A stretch of 64,000 nt of DNA from Adiantum capillus-veneris (lineage: Eukaryota; Streptophyta; Polypodiopsida; Polypodiales; Pteridaceae): positions 154,794,045 to 154,858,044 of the forward strand of contig CM043950.1 of the NCBI GenBank assembly GCA_014529385.2, written 5' to 3'. Position numbers and translations under genes: made by a program. Positions 47,150-59,961 of the stretch are shown here, piece after piece. Below the pieces are notes generated by a model. It did not search any database. It saw nothing but the letters and a program-made list of their open reading frames with translations, and was not told where the DNA came from. Within the stretch, counting starts at the first letter, position 1, and the number at the start of each line of letters is the position of its first letter.

Positions 47150-47280
47150 AATAACCACGACTATGAACGCGGTAGTGGTTTATCAGCAATAAGCGTGGTA
47201 ATAGTCGCAGCAATATACCCGCTGCTATTACCATGACCTTTGCCGTTGTTATTACCACGTATATTATCGCTAAACGCCAA
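47150..47280. repeat. CACTA subterminal repeats, left
   Basis: Several copies of GCGGTAGTGG, GTGGTAATA and the inverted TATTACCA occur here. Counterparts are at 52082-52135 and, mainly in inverse orientation, at 60165-60245. Subterminal arrays are the usual binding sites of the accessory CACTA protein. Confidence 0.6.
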
Positions 47281-47283
47281 TTC

Positions 47284-47347
47284 AAAAATAAAGGTGCTCA
47301 TTTGGGCCACCCAAATTTTGGTGGCTCAAATGAGCACCTTTATTTTT
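47284..47347. repeat. 28-bp inverted repeat (hairpin)
   Basis: Arms 47284-47311 and 47320-47347 (AAAAATAAAGGTGCTCATTT...) match at 27 of 28 positions around an 8-base spacer. It could be a foldback element or a residual small MITE. Confidence 0.85.
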
Positions 47348-47559
47348 TACCTGCATAAAATAATAAGACATCAATTGTTTTTTGGAAGAGTATAAAAAAT
47401 ACCAAAGAACTGAAATTGAATTTACTTTACCTTGACAATTAAAAATGTAGAAGATCAACTATTTAAAAAAGTTACAATAAAAAGTAACTAGTTATATATA
47501 TATTGTGCCACTGTGGGACTTTACGAAATTTTTGACAAAACATTTTTTTATCTAATCCT

Positions 47560-48930
47560 CGTCGTCGTCCAGAGGCACGTATGTTGGATCACTTTGACTC
47601 TACATAAACCCAAACCAAATTAAACAATTATCCACAGCTTAAAACAATTGATACAAAATTACTTGTTTAAACTTACCGCTTGTAGTGGTCCAACCGCCGC
47701 GTCGAATTGCTCGCGAGAGATGTGGTTGTTTTCAAACAACCATCACCAAGTATCAAATTCTGTATGTTGCTCCCGATACTTGACCATCTCTCTGGTTGGT
47801 CAAGACAGAGTGACATTTTCCTAAGTTAGCAATAACAATACCAAATTATCAACTACAATCTTTATAATCAACGATCGATGTTATATTCCAATAATCCTAC
47901 ATATTTATCCTTCCAAGCTCCCTTGCCTCCTGAGCCATAGTGCGTGGGAGTTTGTCTTGTGCGGGCCTCGTGTTGTTGTCTATATGATGAGCCCATCGCA
48001 GCTTGATCGCTCTTCTCTTGAATTGCCCACTTCCACTCCGCATCTGCCATGTTGCCACCGCGGTAACTCCTGTCTGGATATCTGACCTGGTTGGCTGTTG
48101 CGCGCCGCACATTGGACTGCTTGTTTTTTAAAAATGTTTTTATGCAGCCCTCCAACCATTGTTGTGAAAAACGTTGACCGGGGCATTTGGAAATCTAGCT
48201 AACAGAGCGTCCTCAATGTACTGTGCATGATTGGGCAGTTGGTCTTTGAACTTTATAAAACAATTCTTATACGTTGAATGTATAAGAATTTGTAGATGGC
48301 GTCGAAATGCCCTGCCCTGTGCTGTTCCAAAATCAACCTCCCCCCCATATTTAACCCTGTAGTAGCACCCATTTGTGTCTAGCACGAGTGCGTCAATATC
48401 CTTGTCCTCTGCGTCAGGGGCGGCACGCTCTGAAAGTGGGGACTCTGTTCCCCCACCACTACCAAAACATGCAAAACCACAAGATCCACCACCGCTTCGT
48501 CTCTCATGGTGCTCGCTACCCTGAGACGAGCGTTGACGCGCGCTGCCAGAGGAAGTCCGTCGACGATGTTCTGGCGAAGCCGTAGTGGAATGGAGTGGCA
48601 TAGGACCCTGTGATGCCATGGGAGTAGGATCTTGCGATGCAAGGGGAGTAGGACCCTGCGATGGAATAGAAGTAGGACGATAGGAAGGGAGAGTAGAGGG
48701 AGGTGTCGTCGGTGCGAGGCTCTGTAGGTAAGGAGTCCCTCCCTGACTCCCCCATGGTGTAGTCTACGAAGAAATGCCGTAGGTCGCAAGCTGCTGGGCG
48801 AAGTGTAGCGGCCAAACAAATCCTCCGTCGAACGGAGGGACTGCTCTCATAAAGAGATAGCCCGCTATAAGTCAGGATCTACGACCGGTGGAGGAATCTG
48901 AGAAGGGTAGGTGTAGGATGGCCATGCCTG
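47560..48930 (-). pseudogene. CACTA accessory gene, Ptta/En/Spm (Transposase_24)-like
   Basis: Minus-strand coding pieces: 48619-48140 (Ser/Arg-rich N-terminus, then CYYRVKYGGEVDFGTAQ and ALLARFPNAPVNVFHNNGW), 48155-47868 (WLEGCIKTFLKNKQSNVRRA, then GGNMADAEWKWAIQEKSD), and a probable further exon about 47815-47690 (REMVKYREQHTEFDTW). The layout resembles the plant Ptta/En/Spm protein family that accompanies CACTA transposases and binds subterminal repeats. A one-base shift near 48150 and two stops in the last piece suggest decay. The start codon is not defined. Confidence 0.5.
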
Positions 48931-49194
48931 CAAATAACAAAAAAAAAACATATGACACTCATGGTTTATGGTTAACTACGTAGAAACATTATTTATTTAT
49001 TTGCTTGTTCTCATCGACTCAAGACTCGGGTCCACTGGAGGCGATGTCTACCCCGGGTGGGAGCCTACTTCAGATGTGAACCAACCAAAAGAAGAGCCAG
49101 CTAGCTGCTCCTCACCAGTTGGTCTGTCGTCTGACATCTACATTACAAAGAGCAATATAAGATTAAGCTTTCCACCCTACTCACTCATCTAAAT

Positions 49195-49974
49195 ATACGT
49201 ACACAAGTATATTACCACACAAACACGTAGATACATATACATACTAGTAGACTTAAGTAGAGGCTAGTAGTGCCAAAGGTCAACTGCACCTCTTTAGATA
49301 TCATCGCAGTCTCAACCATGGTAAAATCAAAGGTACGTTGCGATAATTCATGCATGAGTGGATCAATGACCGCAATGCCACGATTAAAAAAGGACTATAC
49401 CCAAGAGGAAGCGTTTAACCTTCGGATGTTATGCTCCCATACTTAGTGCCTACATACATGCATAAACAAATATTTATATTCACACATATATATGTTAAGG
49501 TTGTAAATGTAGCCATCGTTTTGTGTTGGCTGCACCTAAATTCAATGTCTAAGTGATCAATTGATCGTAACATTACAATTCTCTCCCAGAGAATATATAT
49601 ATTAGCACACAAACACGTAGATGCATACACATACTAGTAGACCTAAGTAGAGGCTAGTAGTGCCAAAGGTCAACTTCACCTCTTTAGATATCATCGCAGT
49701 CTCAACCGTGGTAAAACCAAAGGTACATTACGGTAATCCATGTATGAGTGGATCAATGACCGCAAAGCCACGATTTAAAAAGGACTATACCCAAGAGGAA
49801 GCGTCTAACCTTCGGATGCGATGCTCCCGTACTTAGTGCCTACATACATGCATAAACAGATATATATGTACACACATATATATGTTAAGGTTGTAAATGT
49901 AGCCATCGTTTTGTGTTGGCTGCACCTAAATTCAACATCTAAGTGATCAATTGATCGTAACATTACAATTCTAA
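49195..49974. repeat. 390-bp tandem duplication
   Basis: 49195-49582 and 49585-49974 are diverged copies with a 390-bp period (for example AAACACGTAG at 49221 and 49611, CATTACAATTCT at 49571 and 49961). No coding content. Confidence 0.9.
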
Positions 49975-50339
49975 TGTAATGCAATAAGTAATTCTATTTC
50001 TCTCGCTGAGTCTCTCTCTCTCCATCCCAAAGTCATGTCTGCGCCTCCATGTAAAGCAAGCACTCTCAGAGATGAGAAGCCAAACATGGACAACATCTTC
50101 TGCCGAGGCATGGAGGTCTCGGCTAAGGTCATGGTGGCTTTGGACTTGAGCACCACTTTTTCGGGCTTCGCGTACGTCCACAAGAGCGACCCCAGGGACA
50201 TCCACCATGTCCTAGAATGGCCTCACAAACTGAGGCAGCCGCTTCATCCCGTTATTGCAAAACATAGATCAGCATGTTTTACAAGTGGAACCCATTGTCT
50301 TCTACCTACACCCTCCAAGCTTGGGGATGGGCTGCCCTT

Positions 50340-51085
50340 CGCTTTCTCTCTCTCTATCTCTTTCTCTACCTCTTTCCCTCTATCTCTCTCTTTCTCTACC
50401 TCTTTCCCTCTCTCCCTCTCTTTCTCTATCTCTCTTTCTTTCTCTCCCTCTCTTTCTCTCTATCTCTATTCCTCTCTTTCTCTCCCTCTCTATCTACTCT
50501 CTCTCTTTCCCTATCCCTATTTCCCTCTATCTCTCTCTTTCTCTCCCTCTTTCCCTCTCTCCCTCTCTTTTTCTCTGCCTCTTTCCATCTATCTCTCTCT
50601 TTCTCTCCCTCTTTCCCTCTCTCACTCTATCTCTCCCTCTAACTCTCTCTCTTTCTTTCTCCCTCTCTTTCTCTCCCTCTTTACCTCTATCTCTCTCTTT
50701 CTCTCCCTCTATCTCTCTCTCTCTCTCTTTCCCTCTCTCCCTGTCTACCTACTCTCTCTCTTTCCCTATCCCTATTTCCCACTATCTCTCTCTTTCTCTC
50801 CCTCTATCTACTCTCTCTCTACCTCTCTCTTTCTCTCCCTCTATGCCTATCCCTATCTCTTTCCCTCTCTCTCTCTCTTTCCCTATCCCTATTTCCCTCT
50901 ATCTCCCTCTTTCTCTCTCTCTTTCCCTATCCCTATTTCCCTCTATCTCTCTCTTTCTCTCCCTCTATCTACTCTCTCTCTCTCTTTCCCTCTCTCCCTC
51001 TCTATCTACCTCCCTCTTTCTCTCCCTATTTCTATCTCCCTATCTCTCTCCCTCTTTCCCTAACATGGCCTCCCTCTATCCCTAT

Positions 51086-51149
<64 letters not shown>

Positions 51150-51204
51150 CTCTTTCTCTCTCACTCTCTCCCTCTCTCTTTATCTAACATTTCTCTCCAT
51201 CTCT

Positions 51205-51268
<64 letters not shown>

Positions 51269-51459
51269 CATTAATTCTCTCTCTTTATTTATCTACCACT
51301 ATCTCTCTTTCTCTCTCACTCTCTTTATCTATTTCTCTCTCTCTATCTAACATTTCTCTCCCTCTTTATCTATTTCTTTCTCTTTATCTAACATTTATCT
51401 CTCTTTATCAAACATTTCTCTCCCTCTCTCACTCTCTTTATCTATTTCCCTCCCTCTCT

Positions 51460-51515
<56 letters not shown>

Positions 51516-51545
51516 ATTTATCTCTTTCTCTCTCTCTATTTCATC
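50340..51545 (+). repeat. 1.2-kb pyrimidine (TC-rich) satellite
   Basis: Almost pure C/T on the plus strand: (CT)n runs mixed with CCCTCTTTCTCT, TATCTCTC and CCCTATCCCTATTT variants. Long Ser/Leu/Pro/Phe ORFs in three frames are artefacts. The strand asymmetry (almost no G) could form triplex or other unusual DNA. Confidence 0.9.
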
Positions 51546-52439
51546 TAACACTATCCAAACAATCATTTTCAAAACGTGCGAGACAAATCAATCATTTTCA
51601 AACGTGCGAGCAAAACAACCATTTCAAACAAGCCGTGGGAAACAACCATTTCCTAATGAACGAGGTATGTTATAATGGATTCTCTATTTATTTATTTTTA
51701 TGTGTGTGTGTGTGTGTGTGTGTAGTAGAAAACAAAAGGGGAAGAGGAGGATGTGCTTTTGTGTTTATCTCTTCTTTGTAGCACGGTTGAGCTTCGGATA
51801 GGTTGAGCGTCCAAAGAAGATGGCGGAATATCCCCTTACCAAAACTTGCATGAACGCTCTTCGACGAAACTTGAGAAGCTTGGAGAAGGAGAGAGGGGAA
51901 AGGGAGAGGTGGGGGGGGGGAGGCTTGTTGAAGGAGAGAGAGGGTAGGGAGATGGGGGTGGGGGTGGGGGTGGGGGAGGGGAGGGGGGGAAGCTTGGGAG
52001 CGATGGCAGAGAGCAAGAACACAAGGTATGCTGCAAAAATGCGGCATACTCTGCCTTCTTTCCTTTTTTAAGCACCAGTTATTACCGCGGCTATTACCGT
52101 GCTACTTACCGCCCATATTACTGCGGCCAGTCATTTCAAACGGATACATGCAAATCCGAGGTTGCAGGGGCGGGGGGGTACAAACCACCCCCCCTACCCT
52201 TAGTTATACATTATTTCATTTTTAGCCTTTTGAGTTTTTTTATGAAGATTTTTATTTTTTTATGGATACTTTATTTTGTAGTACTTTTAAATGTTTATTA
52301 ATTAAATTTTTTTAAATCTCTTTTAGCTAAAAAATAATTTTAACACTCATTGTCATTTATTCCCTTTGACTTTAACTATATGTAATTTTTCTAATGGAAT
52401 TAAGTGTTTTTCTAATTATTTATTTTTTAGGACACGTGA
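51546..52439. other. CACTA interior spacer with subterminal-like motifs
   Basis: Short repeats of AATCATTTTCAAACGTGCGAG (51560-51640), a (TG)n run (51700-51723), a G-rich stretch (51890-51990) and, at 52078-52135, TATTACCGCGGC-type repeats like those at the CACTA ends. These are just upstream of the transposase gene and may be part of its promoter region. No gene. Confidence 0.45.
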
Positions 52440-53543
52440 CTAAATAAACAACCTTTCGCGCGTGTAGGACATCGACTGGGATGATCGTGGTCCTCTTGGA
52501 GGCCGAGAGCAAGATCGTTGGCTCAAGGAAAAACTACCTTGTCCTTGCGCCAAATGCAAAAGGGCAATTCCTTCCTTGCGGCGTGTTGCTTTGGAGCACG
52601 TGGAGAACGAAGGGCTTTGGCATCCTCGAAAAAATGCTCGGAGAGATGATAGCACGACTCACCCATCGCTTGAGGAGGTGCCCCATTGGTCTGTGTTCGA
52701 TGGTGGTGCACTGGCGTGCAAGGCCGAATGGAAGAGGCAAGAGCGACTGGGCAATTTGGGTGCACCGCATGGTGATCCTACCGTTGGCTCTACGTCGACA
52801 GCTCCTACGGCGTCTTCATTGCACTTTGAGGTAGAGGATGAGTACATGTTCGACATCTGTGATGTGTTACTAGCTCATGAGCGTAACGTGTGCGAAGAAG
52901 ATTGTCATCCCTGCACTCATTAGGAAGAGAATGGGGTCTAGGAGGCCTCTTTATTTGGTAGTTTAAGGAATTCAAACCTTTTGTATTAAGAAAGTAATCA
53001 AAGGATAACTTTGGATTCAAACAGGGACAACGGCTAGTTTATTTGAATTCAAAGCTTCCCCCCAAAATGGAATTTAAAATCTAGCGGGTAAAACTATATC
53101 ATGTAGCATATCTATGGAAAGATCTCGATGCATAGATTGTAGATCTATGATCTCCGCTCAAATCGAAGATCATATGTGGGAGTTATGGAAGGCTGAAAAT
53201 CCTAAAATTGTCCACCTCCTTTTTGGGGAAAAAAGTGCATCATTTGACCACTCTTACACATCTCTTACACACCCACCATTCTTGCACACATGGCGTATAC
53301 CTATTCGTCAAAATGTTAATCACCTCCATAAGCTCATGGCAAATAAAGAGACCCTCCTACACCCCATCCTCTTCCTAATTTGAAACGGGCTGCCGAAACG
53401 GAGGATAGATTGATGACGAGTGCCTGAACACCTCTTTACAACGGTGCACGGTACTCGGTGCTCCGAGCATCGTTGGAAGTACTCAACTTGCAAGAAAAAT
53501 TCGGTTGGAGTAATGCAAGTGTCGATGCACTACTTCTGTAAGT

Positions 53544-54342
53544 ATGGAATGTGGATTTTATATACTCTCTCCCTCTCTCCGTATGGTGTCATCTTCTAGG
53601 AATTATACTAATACGCATGTTTGTTGTAGTTTGATGGGCAAAATGTTGCCAGCTAATCACCACATGCCTCCGGATCATCGACAAGCTAGATCGTATGTCA
53701 CTGCACTTGGAATGGAGTATGAGCGCATCCATGCGTGCGTCAACGATTGCATGCTATACCGCAATGAGCATGCACATGCTACCTCATGTCCGGTGTGCGG
53801 GGAGGCACGATATAAGACAGGTGTGAGCGGGACACACCTACCCCGCAAGGTATTAAGACATTTTTCATTAATTCCTTGCATCCAAACATGTTTAAAAGCA
53901 GGTCTACCGTGGAGCTTCTCGCGTGGCACGCAAACCATCGCTCAAATGATGGAATGATGCGTGTCCCTGCCGATTCACCTGCATGGAGGCACATCAAAAC
54001 TCAATGGCCAGAGTTTGGGTTGGAGCCTTGACAGTTGATGGTGTCAACCCCTTCGGCACTAAGTCTACTTCATGGAGCACTTGGCCTGTGGTGATCGTCA
54101 ACTACAATATTCCACCATGGGAGACCAAGAAGGGCAATATACTTCTTTCCTTGCTTGTGCCACGGAAGTACAAAGTGTCAAATATTGGCATTTACCTCGA
54201 GCCCCTCATCGAGGAGTTGGAGGAGTCATGGAGAGGCATTCCTATTGTCGATGTCTCACTTGCAAAGGGGGGGATAGAGGCTCAAGTGAGGGGAATCCTT
54301 ATGTGGACTATGCATGACTATCCTTATGTGGACTATGCATGA
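53544..54342 (+). pseudogene. transposase catalytic-region segment (Transposase_21)
   Basis: This is the best conserved segment. Its three frames join as a single domain: frame of 53544-53957 to about 53880, then a second frame to about 54025, then the frame of 53983-54342. A directly repeated TATCCTTATGTGGACTATGCATGAC (about 54295-54343) closes it. Confidence 0.8.
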
Positions 54343-55485
54343 CTATCTTAGGCTTGGAGAGATTTCTGGTAACCCCCTGTCCTCTATCTCTCTTTCCCTC
54401 ATTCCCTCTCCCCTTTAGCTCCCTTTATCTCACTTTAGTTCACTCATCTCTCTAACCATATGATATGTATGCAGGGTTGTCCACATCGGGCCACAATGTA
54501 TGTCCTACTTGAGGGCCATCGTTGGTGACGGAGAGGCCAGATTCCTTGCACAAGGTAATCTATCCAAACAACCCCAAGGGCATATCAAGCACAAGGCTCC
54601 AACAAATGGGAAGGCTCCTCTAAAGCTCACAATGGCAGATTGGGCAACCATTTGGGAGGAACACCACAACAACAATCTGGCTCCGTGTCCTCCACCAAAA
54701 GGTATGTCAAGGTATTCCATATTTTTAAGGCTTCCATATTGGAAGGACTTAAAAATACAACACCTCTTGCCAAACACTATGGGACCACATTATTGGCAAG
54801 AAGGGCTCTTTGGGTGCGAGGGAGGATTTGAGGTTTTTAAAACGTCTCCCTGCCTCTGCCACTCCACGGCGTGCCCCAAATGGAAAGATTGTGCTTCCTA
54901 AAGCACCATGGATGCTAGCAAAAGAAGAATTAGACAAGGGAAAGGGTACCATCGTCTCTATTCGCACACCAACAGGATTTATGAGGTCGCTAAAGGGAGC
55001 TTTCACAAAAGCGAAGAAGGGTGGAAGCGTTCAATTGTATGGGTTGAAGTCCCACGATTGGCACAAGATGCTTCGGGTAATCTTCATACTCCCTATTCTA
55101 TCTATAGCTTGTGTGTATGACTATCACTCACTTTCCCTTTTCCTGATTTACATTGTAGTTCATTCTGCCGGTGAGTATGTGTATATGTCGGGAAAAGAAA
55201 GTCAGGGACGCTATTTTCAAATTCGGAGAGCTAGTAAGGTACACCACAAGACTCCACTCAACTACACCTTTTTTATATACACAATAATTTCAACTAGCAC
55301 TTAGTGTATCCTTGTGTGTTTTCTTGCAGATTTGTGAGCTCCAAGGAAATCAAAATAGATGCTATCCCTGCTGCTTAAACACTTGCAATAGAAATTGTGT
55401 GTGCCATTGAAGATGCATTTCCTCGATCGGTCCTTCTTAGTCAAATTCACCTCTTGGTTCACGTGGTGGAGGAGATAGCTATATA

Positions 55486-55683
55486 GTGCACGCACGATGG
55501 ATATTCTTCTTAGAGAGGTTTTTACAGACTCTCAAAGATTTTGTGCGGCTACAGTCTCAACCAGAGGCATGTATGGCCGAAGGGTGGATTGTTCAAGAGG
55601 CATTTGTTTACATATCAGAGTATTTGGCACAAGTTGATCCTTCAATGCTTCGCATGTGGTCAGACAAGGAAGATCAAGGATGA
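55486..55683 (+). pseudogene. DUF4218-like C-terminal segment of the transposase
   Basis: FLERFLQTLKDFVRLQSQPE followed by MAEGWIVQEAFVYISEYLAQ corresponds to the usual E-R-x-L-G-x-L-K / A-E-G-Y-I-x-E-E wording after the DUF4218 HLTVHLVEE block. Confidence 0.75.
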
Positions 55684-56179
55684 CTTCATACTTGACAAGT
55701 GGAAAGGGGAAACTACTTAACATGGATATGAATCTATCCCGAGTGGTCGATAACTTTTGCATTCTCAATGCAAAGATTATGACCAAGTGGGTGGACTTGT
55801 GGACAGTGGCAAAGTCCAGGCGTTTGCAAGAGAGGGAAGCATGGAAACAAGCTCATGGAGGAAGGAGGGCACCCCCAGTGCCTAGACACCTTGCATGTTT
55901 TCCAGATCTCATTAGTGCAGAGTGGATTCATGAGAGAATGACCGAGGCAAAAGCGCGCGGAGAAGACATCACCAACAAAGAATGGAAGTATGCACGGGGT
56001 TGTGTACCAAAGGTAGAGTACTCATAAACCTAAACCATATTGTCTCGCTATTTCAAGTTTTTATCTTTAATATGTTTTTAATAAATTAATATAATTTTCT
56101 ATTTTGTAGTGCCTTTCCTTTAACTCTATGTGGTCAAACGTACGCGCCACATTGACGAGCATAGAACCACCATGGATTG

Positions 56180-56862
56180 TGCCATCATGGGCAACTCTGA
56201 CACATAAGGTGATGAAGCCAAGTACTACAGAACTATTGAAAGGATACTAAATGTTAATTTTAGAACCTTTCATAGCTTCATCTTCGAGTGCAAGTGGTTT
56301 GCAAATGTGTCTAGACGACATGAGAATGACCTCTTCATGGTGGACTCTAGTGTGCATCACACAGGGAGGTATGACAATTTAGTTTTATCGCGCAATTGTG
56401 AGCAGGTGAGTGACATGTACCTCTTTTATTTTTATTTACTTGCTGTAGTGTTAGTTATACCAATGTTACTCACTTTGAGCTTCTATTTTATAGGTCATCT
56501 ATATCCCAGTAATCCACCAACCAAAACTTTGGTGCGTAATTCCCGTAACACCTCGCGGAAGAACCATTTTTTTCACTAATGAAGTGGAGACTATCTTTGA
56601 CCCTCTTCCACCTTCGACTTTGGATGAGGTGGAAATAGAGGAGAGGGAGGTGGATGAATCAAGGCCGGCGGCAGCAAGTCTTAGCGAGGATGATTGTCAT
56701 GATGATGAAGATGATGAGATAGAGGATGACGAACTCAAAGATGATGAAGCTGGCAATGCATCCACAAACGACAATTCCGTTTCTCTCTTTATTGATTTTG
56801 AAGCCATGGGCTTAGAATTGGATGATGCTTCATGTAGAGATCTTTTGGAAGATGATTCATAA
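56180..56862 (+). pseudogene. DUF4216-like domain and acidic tail of the transposase
   Basis: EAKYYRTIERILNVNFR-type sequence, then FECKWFANVSRRHENDLFMV; a spliced continuation VIYIPVIHQPKLWCVIPVTP (56496-56550) and a strongly acidic end (EDDEIEDDELKDDEAG) finishing at the TAA 56860-56862. Confidence 0.65.
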
Positions 56863-57006
56863 ACACTTTGCAGTTATGAAGTTTTTTGATCGTGTAATCC
56901 ATTCACCTCTCTCTCCCTCCTCTTCCTCTCTTTAGATTTGAGAATATGCTCAATTATGTTAATCAATTGACAATGATTGTTTTAGTTGTAACCAAGGGTA
57001 GCCTTA

Positions 57007-57496
57007 GGCTGGGTTCAGACGAGGCTGGAGGAAGAAAGGCTTTCTGGAGGTCTACTGCCTCATCTGAACGGTGTTGGAGGAAGAAGAGCGAAAAACAAAG
57101 AGAGGTGGAGAGAGGCCCGCAGCTCTTCCGAGGGGGGGGGAGGGGGGGGGATGCCGGAAGAAAAATGGTGGGCCCTGAGGAAGATGATCCTGCTACATAA
57201 AATAGGCTTTTGCCACCCGATTACTGAGGCGGTCCGGGGCGGGCAACAAGAAGAGTGGCCTCTAGACACCCTTCAAGGCTCCCGTGCTGCTCAATGGGGC
57301 TGGGGCACAACACAACACAAACCAAAACAACAAACCCACCGCCAAATCCCAACTACACAAGGGGCACCACCTAGTTTAAGAGCGAACTAGGACGCAAAAG
57401 AGGGGAATAGTTAGAGCAACCCACAAACAAGCAAGGAATTACACTAACCCTAACACCAATGGAATACTCTCACACACAAACACGAGAGAGAGAGAT

Positions 57497-57527
<31 letters not shown>

Positions 57528-59961
57528 TAGAGAGAGAGATAGTGCTCGGGCTGCTTTGAAACGTATCGGCGATGATCAAGCAAACACAACTATATATTTA
57601 AGAAAGAGAGAGAAAGGGGGAGGGGGTGCTTGTTGCATTAATACCTTCTTACAAATCTGTCATGACAAATCAAAGTGAGATTAGTACTTGTTCAACATAG
57701 CTTGCGTAAATTTCACCACAACACATCACTAGAAAAACCACCCCAATCACTGTCTTAAGGCCAGGGGAGTCCTCTCCACCCTGTCGCCCTCTTACAGTAT
57801 GTGGGAATTATGGCTAGATTGATGACAACACCAGAGACAAGCTATCAAGAACTTAACAAAAAAAACACCAAGACACTTACGCATCATTGTTGTCCATTAC
57901 TTCACGTTGGAAGGGAGACAAAGTATCCAAGCTTAGTCCAAATCCACCCTCCTTGATTCAGCGAATGTTGGGCTTACACTAGTAGGAGAAATGATAGATT
58001 TCCTACTCTCAATTGAATGATCACTCTCTCTCTTACAATGACATAGATTTCCCTTGCTAATCCCCTATTACACACATGCACATGCATAAAACAATGAGCT
58101 TCCACTCAAGAGCTCCTTCTAGAGAGGTTGAGCTTGGCTTCTCAAGCTATAGCATAGTGCTCTTGCTTATGGCTTCCCCCCCTTTATGCTAGCTACACCC
58201 TCCTTTTATAGCAATTTTGAAGGCTAGAGTACTCCTCTAACCATGGTTGGGCTAGATTTTCAGCAATTTATCTAATTTCTTTTGCTTGGAATTATCAAGA
58301 AGTTGGTGGGGAAAGAGAGAGGAGAGAAATGGAGGTGATAGGACTTTTCATAGTGGGTTAGTGTTAGTAGAGTTAGTATTAATTTACAAATGGAATTGAA
58401 TATTTACAATGGGAGTATCCATGTAGGATACAAATAAGGAAGAAAAACTCTTAAGAGGTAAGAAAAGGTGGATTTCTTACAAGGTTGATGCTCCAAGTGT
58501 CTTGAGTGGAGCCAATTTTGACGCTTGTTGACGGTCCACTAGCTTTGACGGTACATTTTTTCTCCACTCTTGACCTTCCTTGAGAGCCAAGGTAATTGAA
58601 GCTGAGTAATCAACCACCATGATGCTGTCTTTTAAGAGAAGAGGCTGAATTTTGTGGTTTTTTGATAGATATGGGTAATTTGGAGGAGGAAAAATGAGAC
58701 TAGGTGGTCAATTTTGGAATGGAATTGTGTGTGGGAGGTATGAGTTCACCATGGTTTCTCTTATTCTTCAAGGTTGAGGAGAAGGTGAGTAGTGTGCAGA
58801 GAGGAGTGGTGAGAGAGATGGGGATGATGAGTGGAGAAGTGTGTGTGAAAGAGGAAAATGATAAAGTGGAAGAGAGAGTGTGGCTGCATAGCATGGGAAA
58901 ACTGGGGTCCACTAAAAAAATCATAGCTCACAGCTGGTAGCTCCAAAAATCATGAAAAAATTTGGGGTGATTATTCAGAGCGTGGGCTACATTTTCTCTT
59001 TTGACCACCGCTCCAAATTCGGAGTGGAGATAGGTGCCAAAATTCTCACCAAAAAGCCTGTTTTTTAGGCCTGCAAAAGTCTTTTAGTGGTCCCCTCCTT
59101 TGTTGAATTTGTACAATGCATCCAAAAGTGAGCCCCTCCTTTGTCATATTATAATACAAAGCATTCAAGTTGCCCTTGACCCATGCATGGAGGAGGATTA
59201 TTGGTGAAATAAGAAATATATACATGGTGGGACTAGTGTATGGACTATTCATGGACTTTAGCTCAATGAGCACATGGTGTTAGAATAATGAGTAAAAATA
59301 ATAATAAAAATATGGAGGAGTTATGGATATGGAAAGATATTGGAATCATATGATATGGTCCCTCCTTGAATTATTTTGGGTGAAAGAGGAAAATGTATGC
59401 AAGTAAATAATATAATAAAAGTAACCAATGAGTAGAAATCAATTTTTTGTTTTCACGAGGGTGAGGGTGAAAATGTGGGAGTGATTTGTATAAGGAAAAA
59501 TATGAGGTTAGAGTATGTACATATTGGCAAAAAAATAAAATTATGGTGTAAGAGGATGAAAGAAGGTGTACATAGGTTTAATAAAACACACACCTAAGTA
59601 GAAATATTTAAATAAAATACCAAAATAATTATAAAAAATCCCTATATTTAGGCCATATATACAATGAAATATTTACACACAAAGAGGCCATAATATACTT
59701 TTATTTTTATATTTGTTTTATTTTTTTTGGCTCACCTAGCCCAGTGACTAGCTAGCTGAGGGTTTTTAAGAAGATATGGGAAAAGTCCCGTGACTCACGC
59801 ACGCCTATGTACAGTGAAATGGTAGGGATAGCTACAGTGTTTGGGTGATTTTGGTAGGGTGAGGTAACTCACTGTGGCAATTACAAAGAGCCAAAAAAAC
59901 GGCTATCATTACTTAGATGCCCTTGTGGGAAGCATTTCCGCCGCAGCGTCTGAACCAGGCC
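57007..59961. mobile_element. PIF/Harbinger-like non-autonomous element nested in the CACTA
   Basis: The ends are inverted: left GGCTGGGTTCAGACG, right (read inwards) GGCCTGGTTCAGACG, flanked by TTA on both sides (57004-57006, 59962-59964). TTA duplication with GG-starting inverted repeats fits PIF/Harbinger. The 2955-bp interior has no transposase ORF; it holds a (GA)n run (57483-57540), poly-G (57132-57150) and AT-rich sequence. A further inverted copy of GTTCAGANGAGG lies at 57060-57072, so a smaller element could be nested at the left end. Confidence 0.6.

Larger units (their letters stand above)
52440..56862 (+). pseudogene. CACTA TNP2-type transposase gene
   Basis: The plus strand carries the whole domain series of plant TNP2 transposases in several exons or frames: a transposase-associated Cys motif CPCAKCKRAIPSLRRVALEH (52545-52605); Transposase_21 core with HACVNDCMLYRNEHA and ATSCPVCGEARYKTG (53735-53825), WHANHRSNDGMMRVPADSPA (53930-53985), NPFGTKSTSWSTWPV and LEPLIEELEESWRG (54045-54235); LPYWKDLKIQHLLP (54730-54775); the DUF4218-like block (TPTGFMRSLKGAF, GLKSHDWHKML, then LLVHVVEEIA, then FFLERFLQTLKDFVRLQSQ and MAEGWIVQEAFVYISEYL, 54970-55630); and a DUF4216-like block (FIFECKWFANVSRRHEND, 56280-56340). 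At least two frameshifts (near 53880 and 54025) and a stop (55377) break it. Confidence 0.85.

Noticed and set aside
50035-51187. Two long ORFs (342 and 310 residues) rich in Ser, Leu, Pro and Phe
   Set aside because: They are translations of the pyrimidine-only satellite; all three frames are open there, which is expected for C/T sequence.
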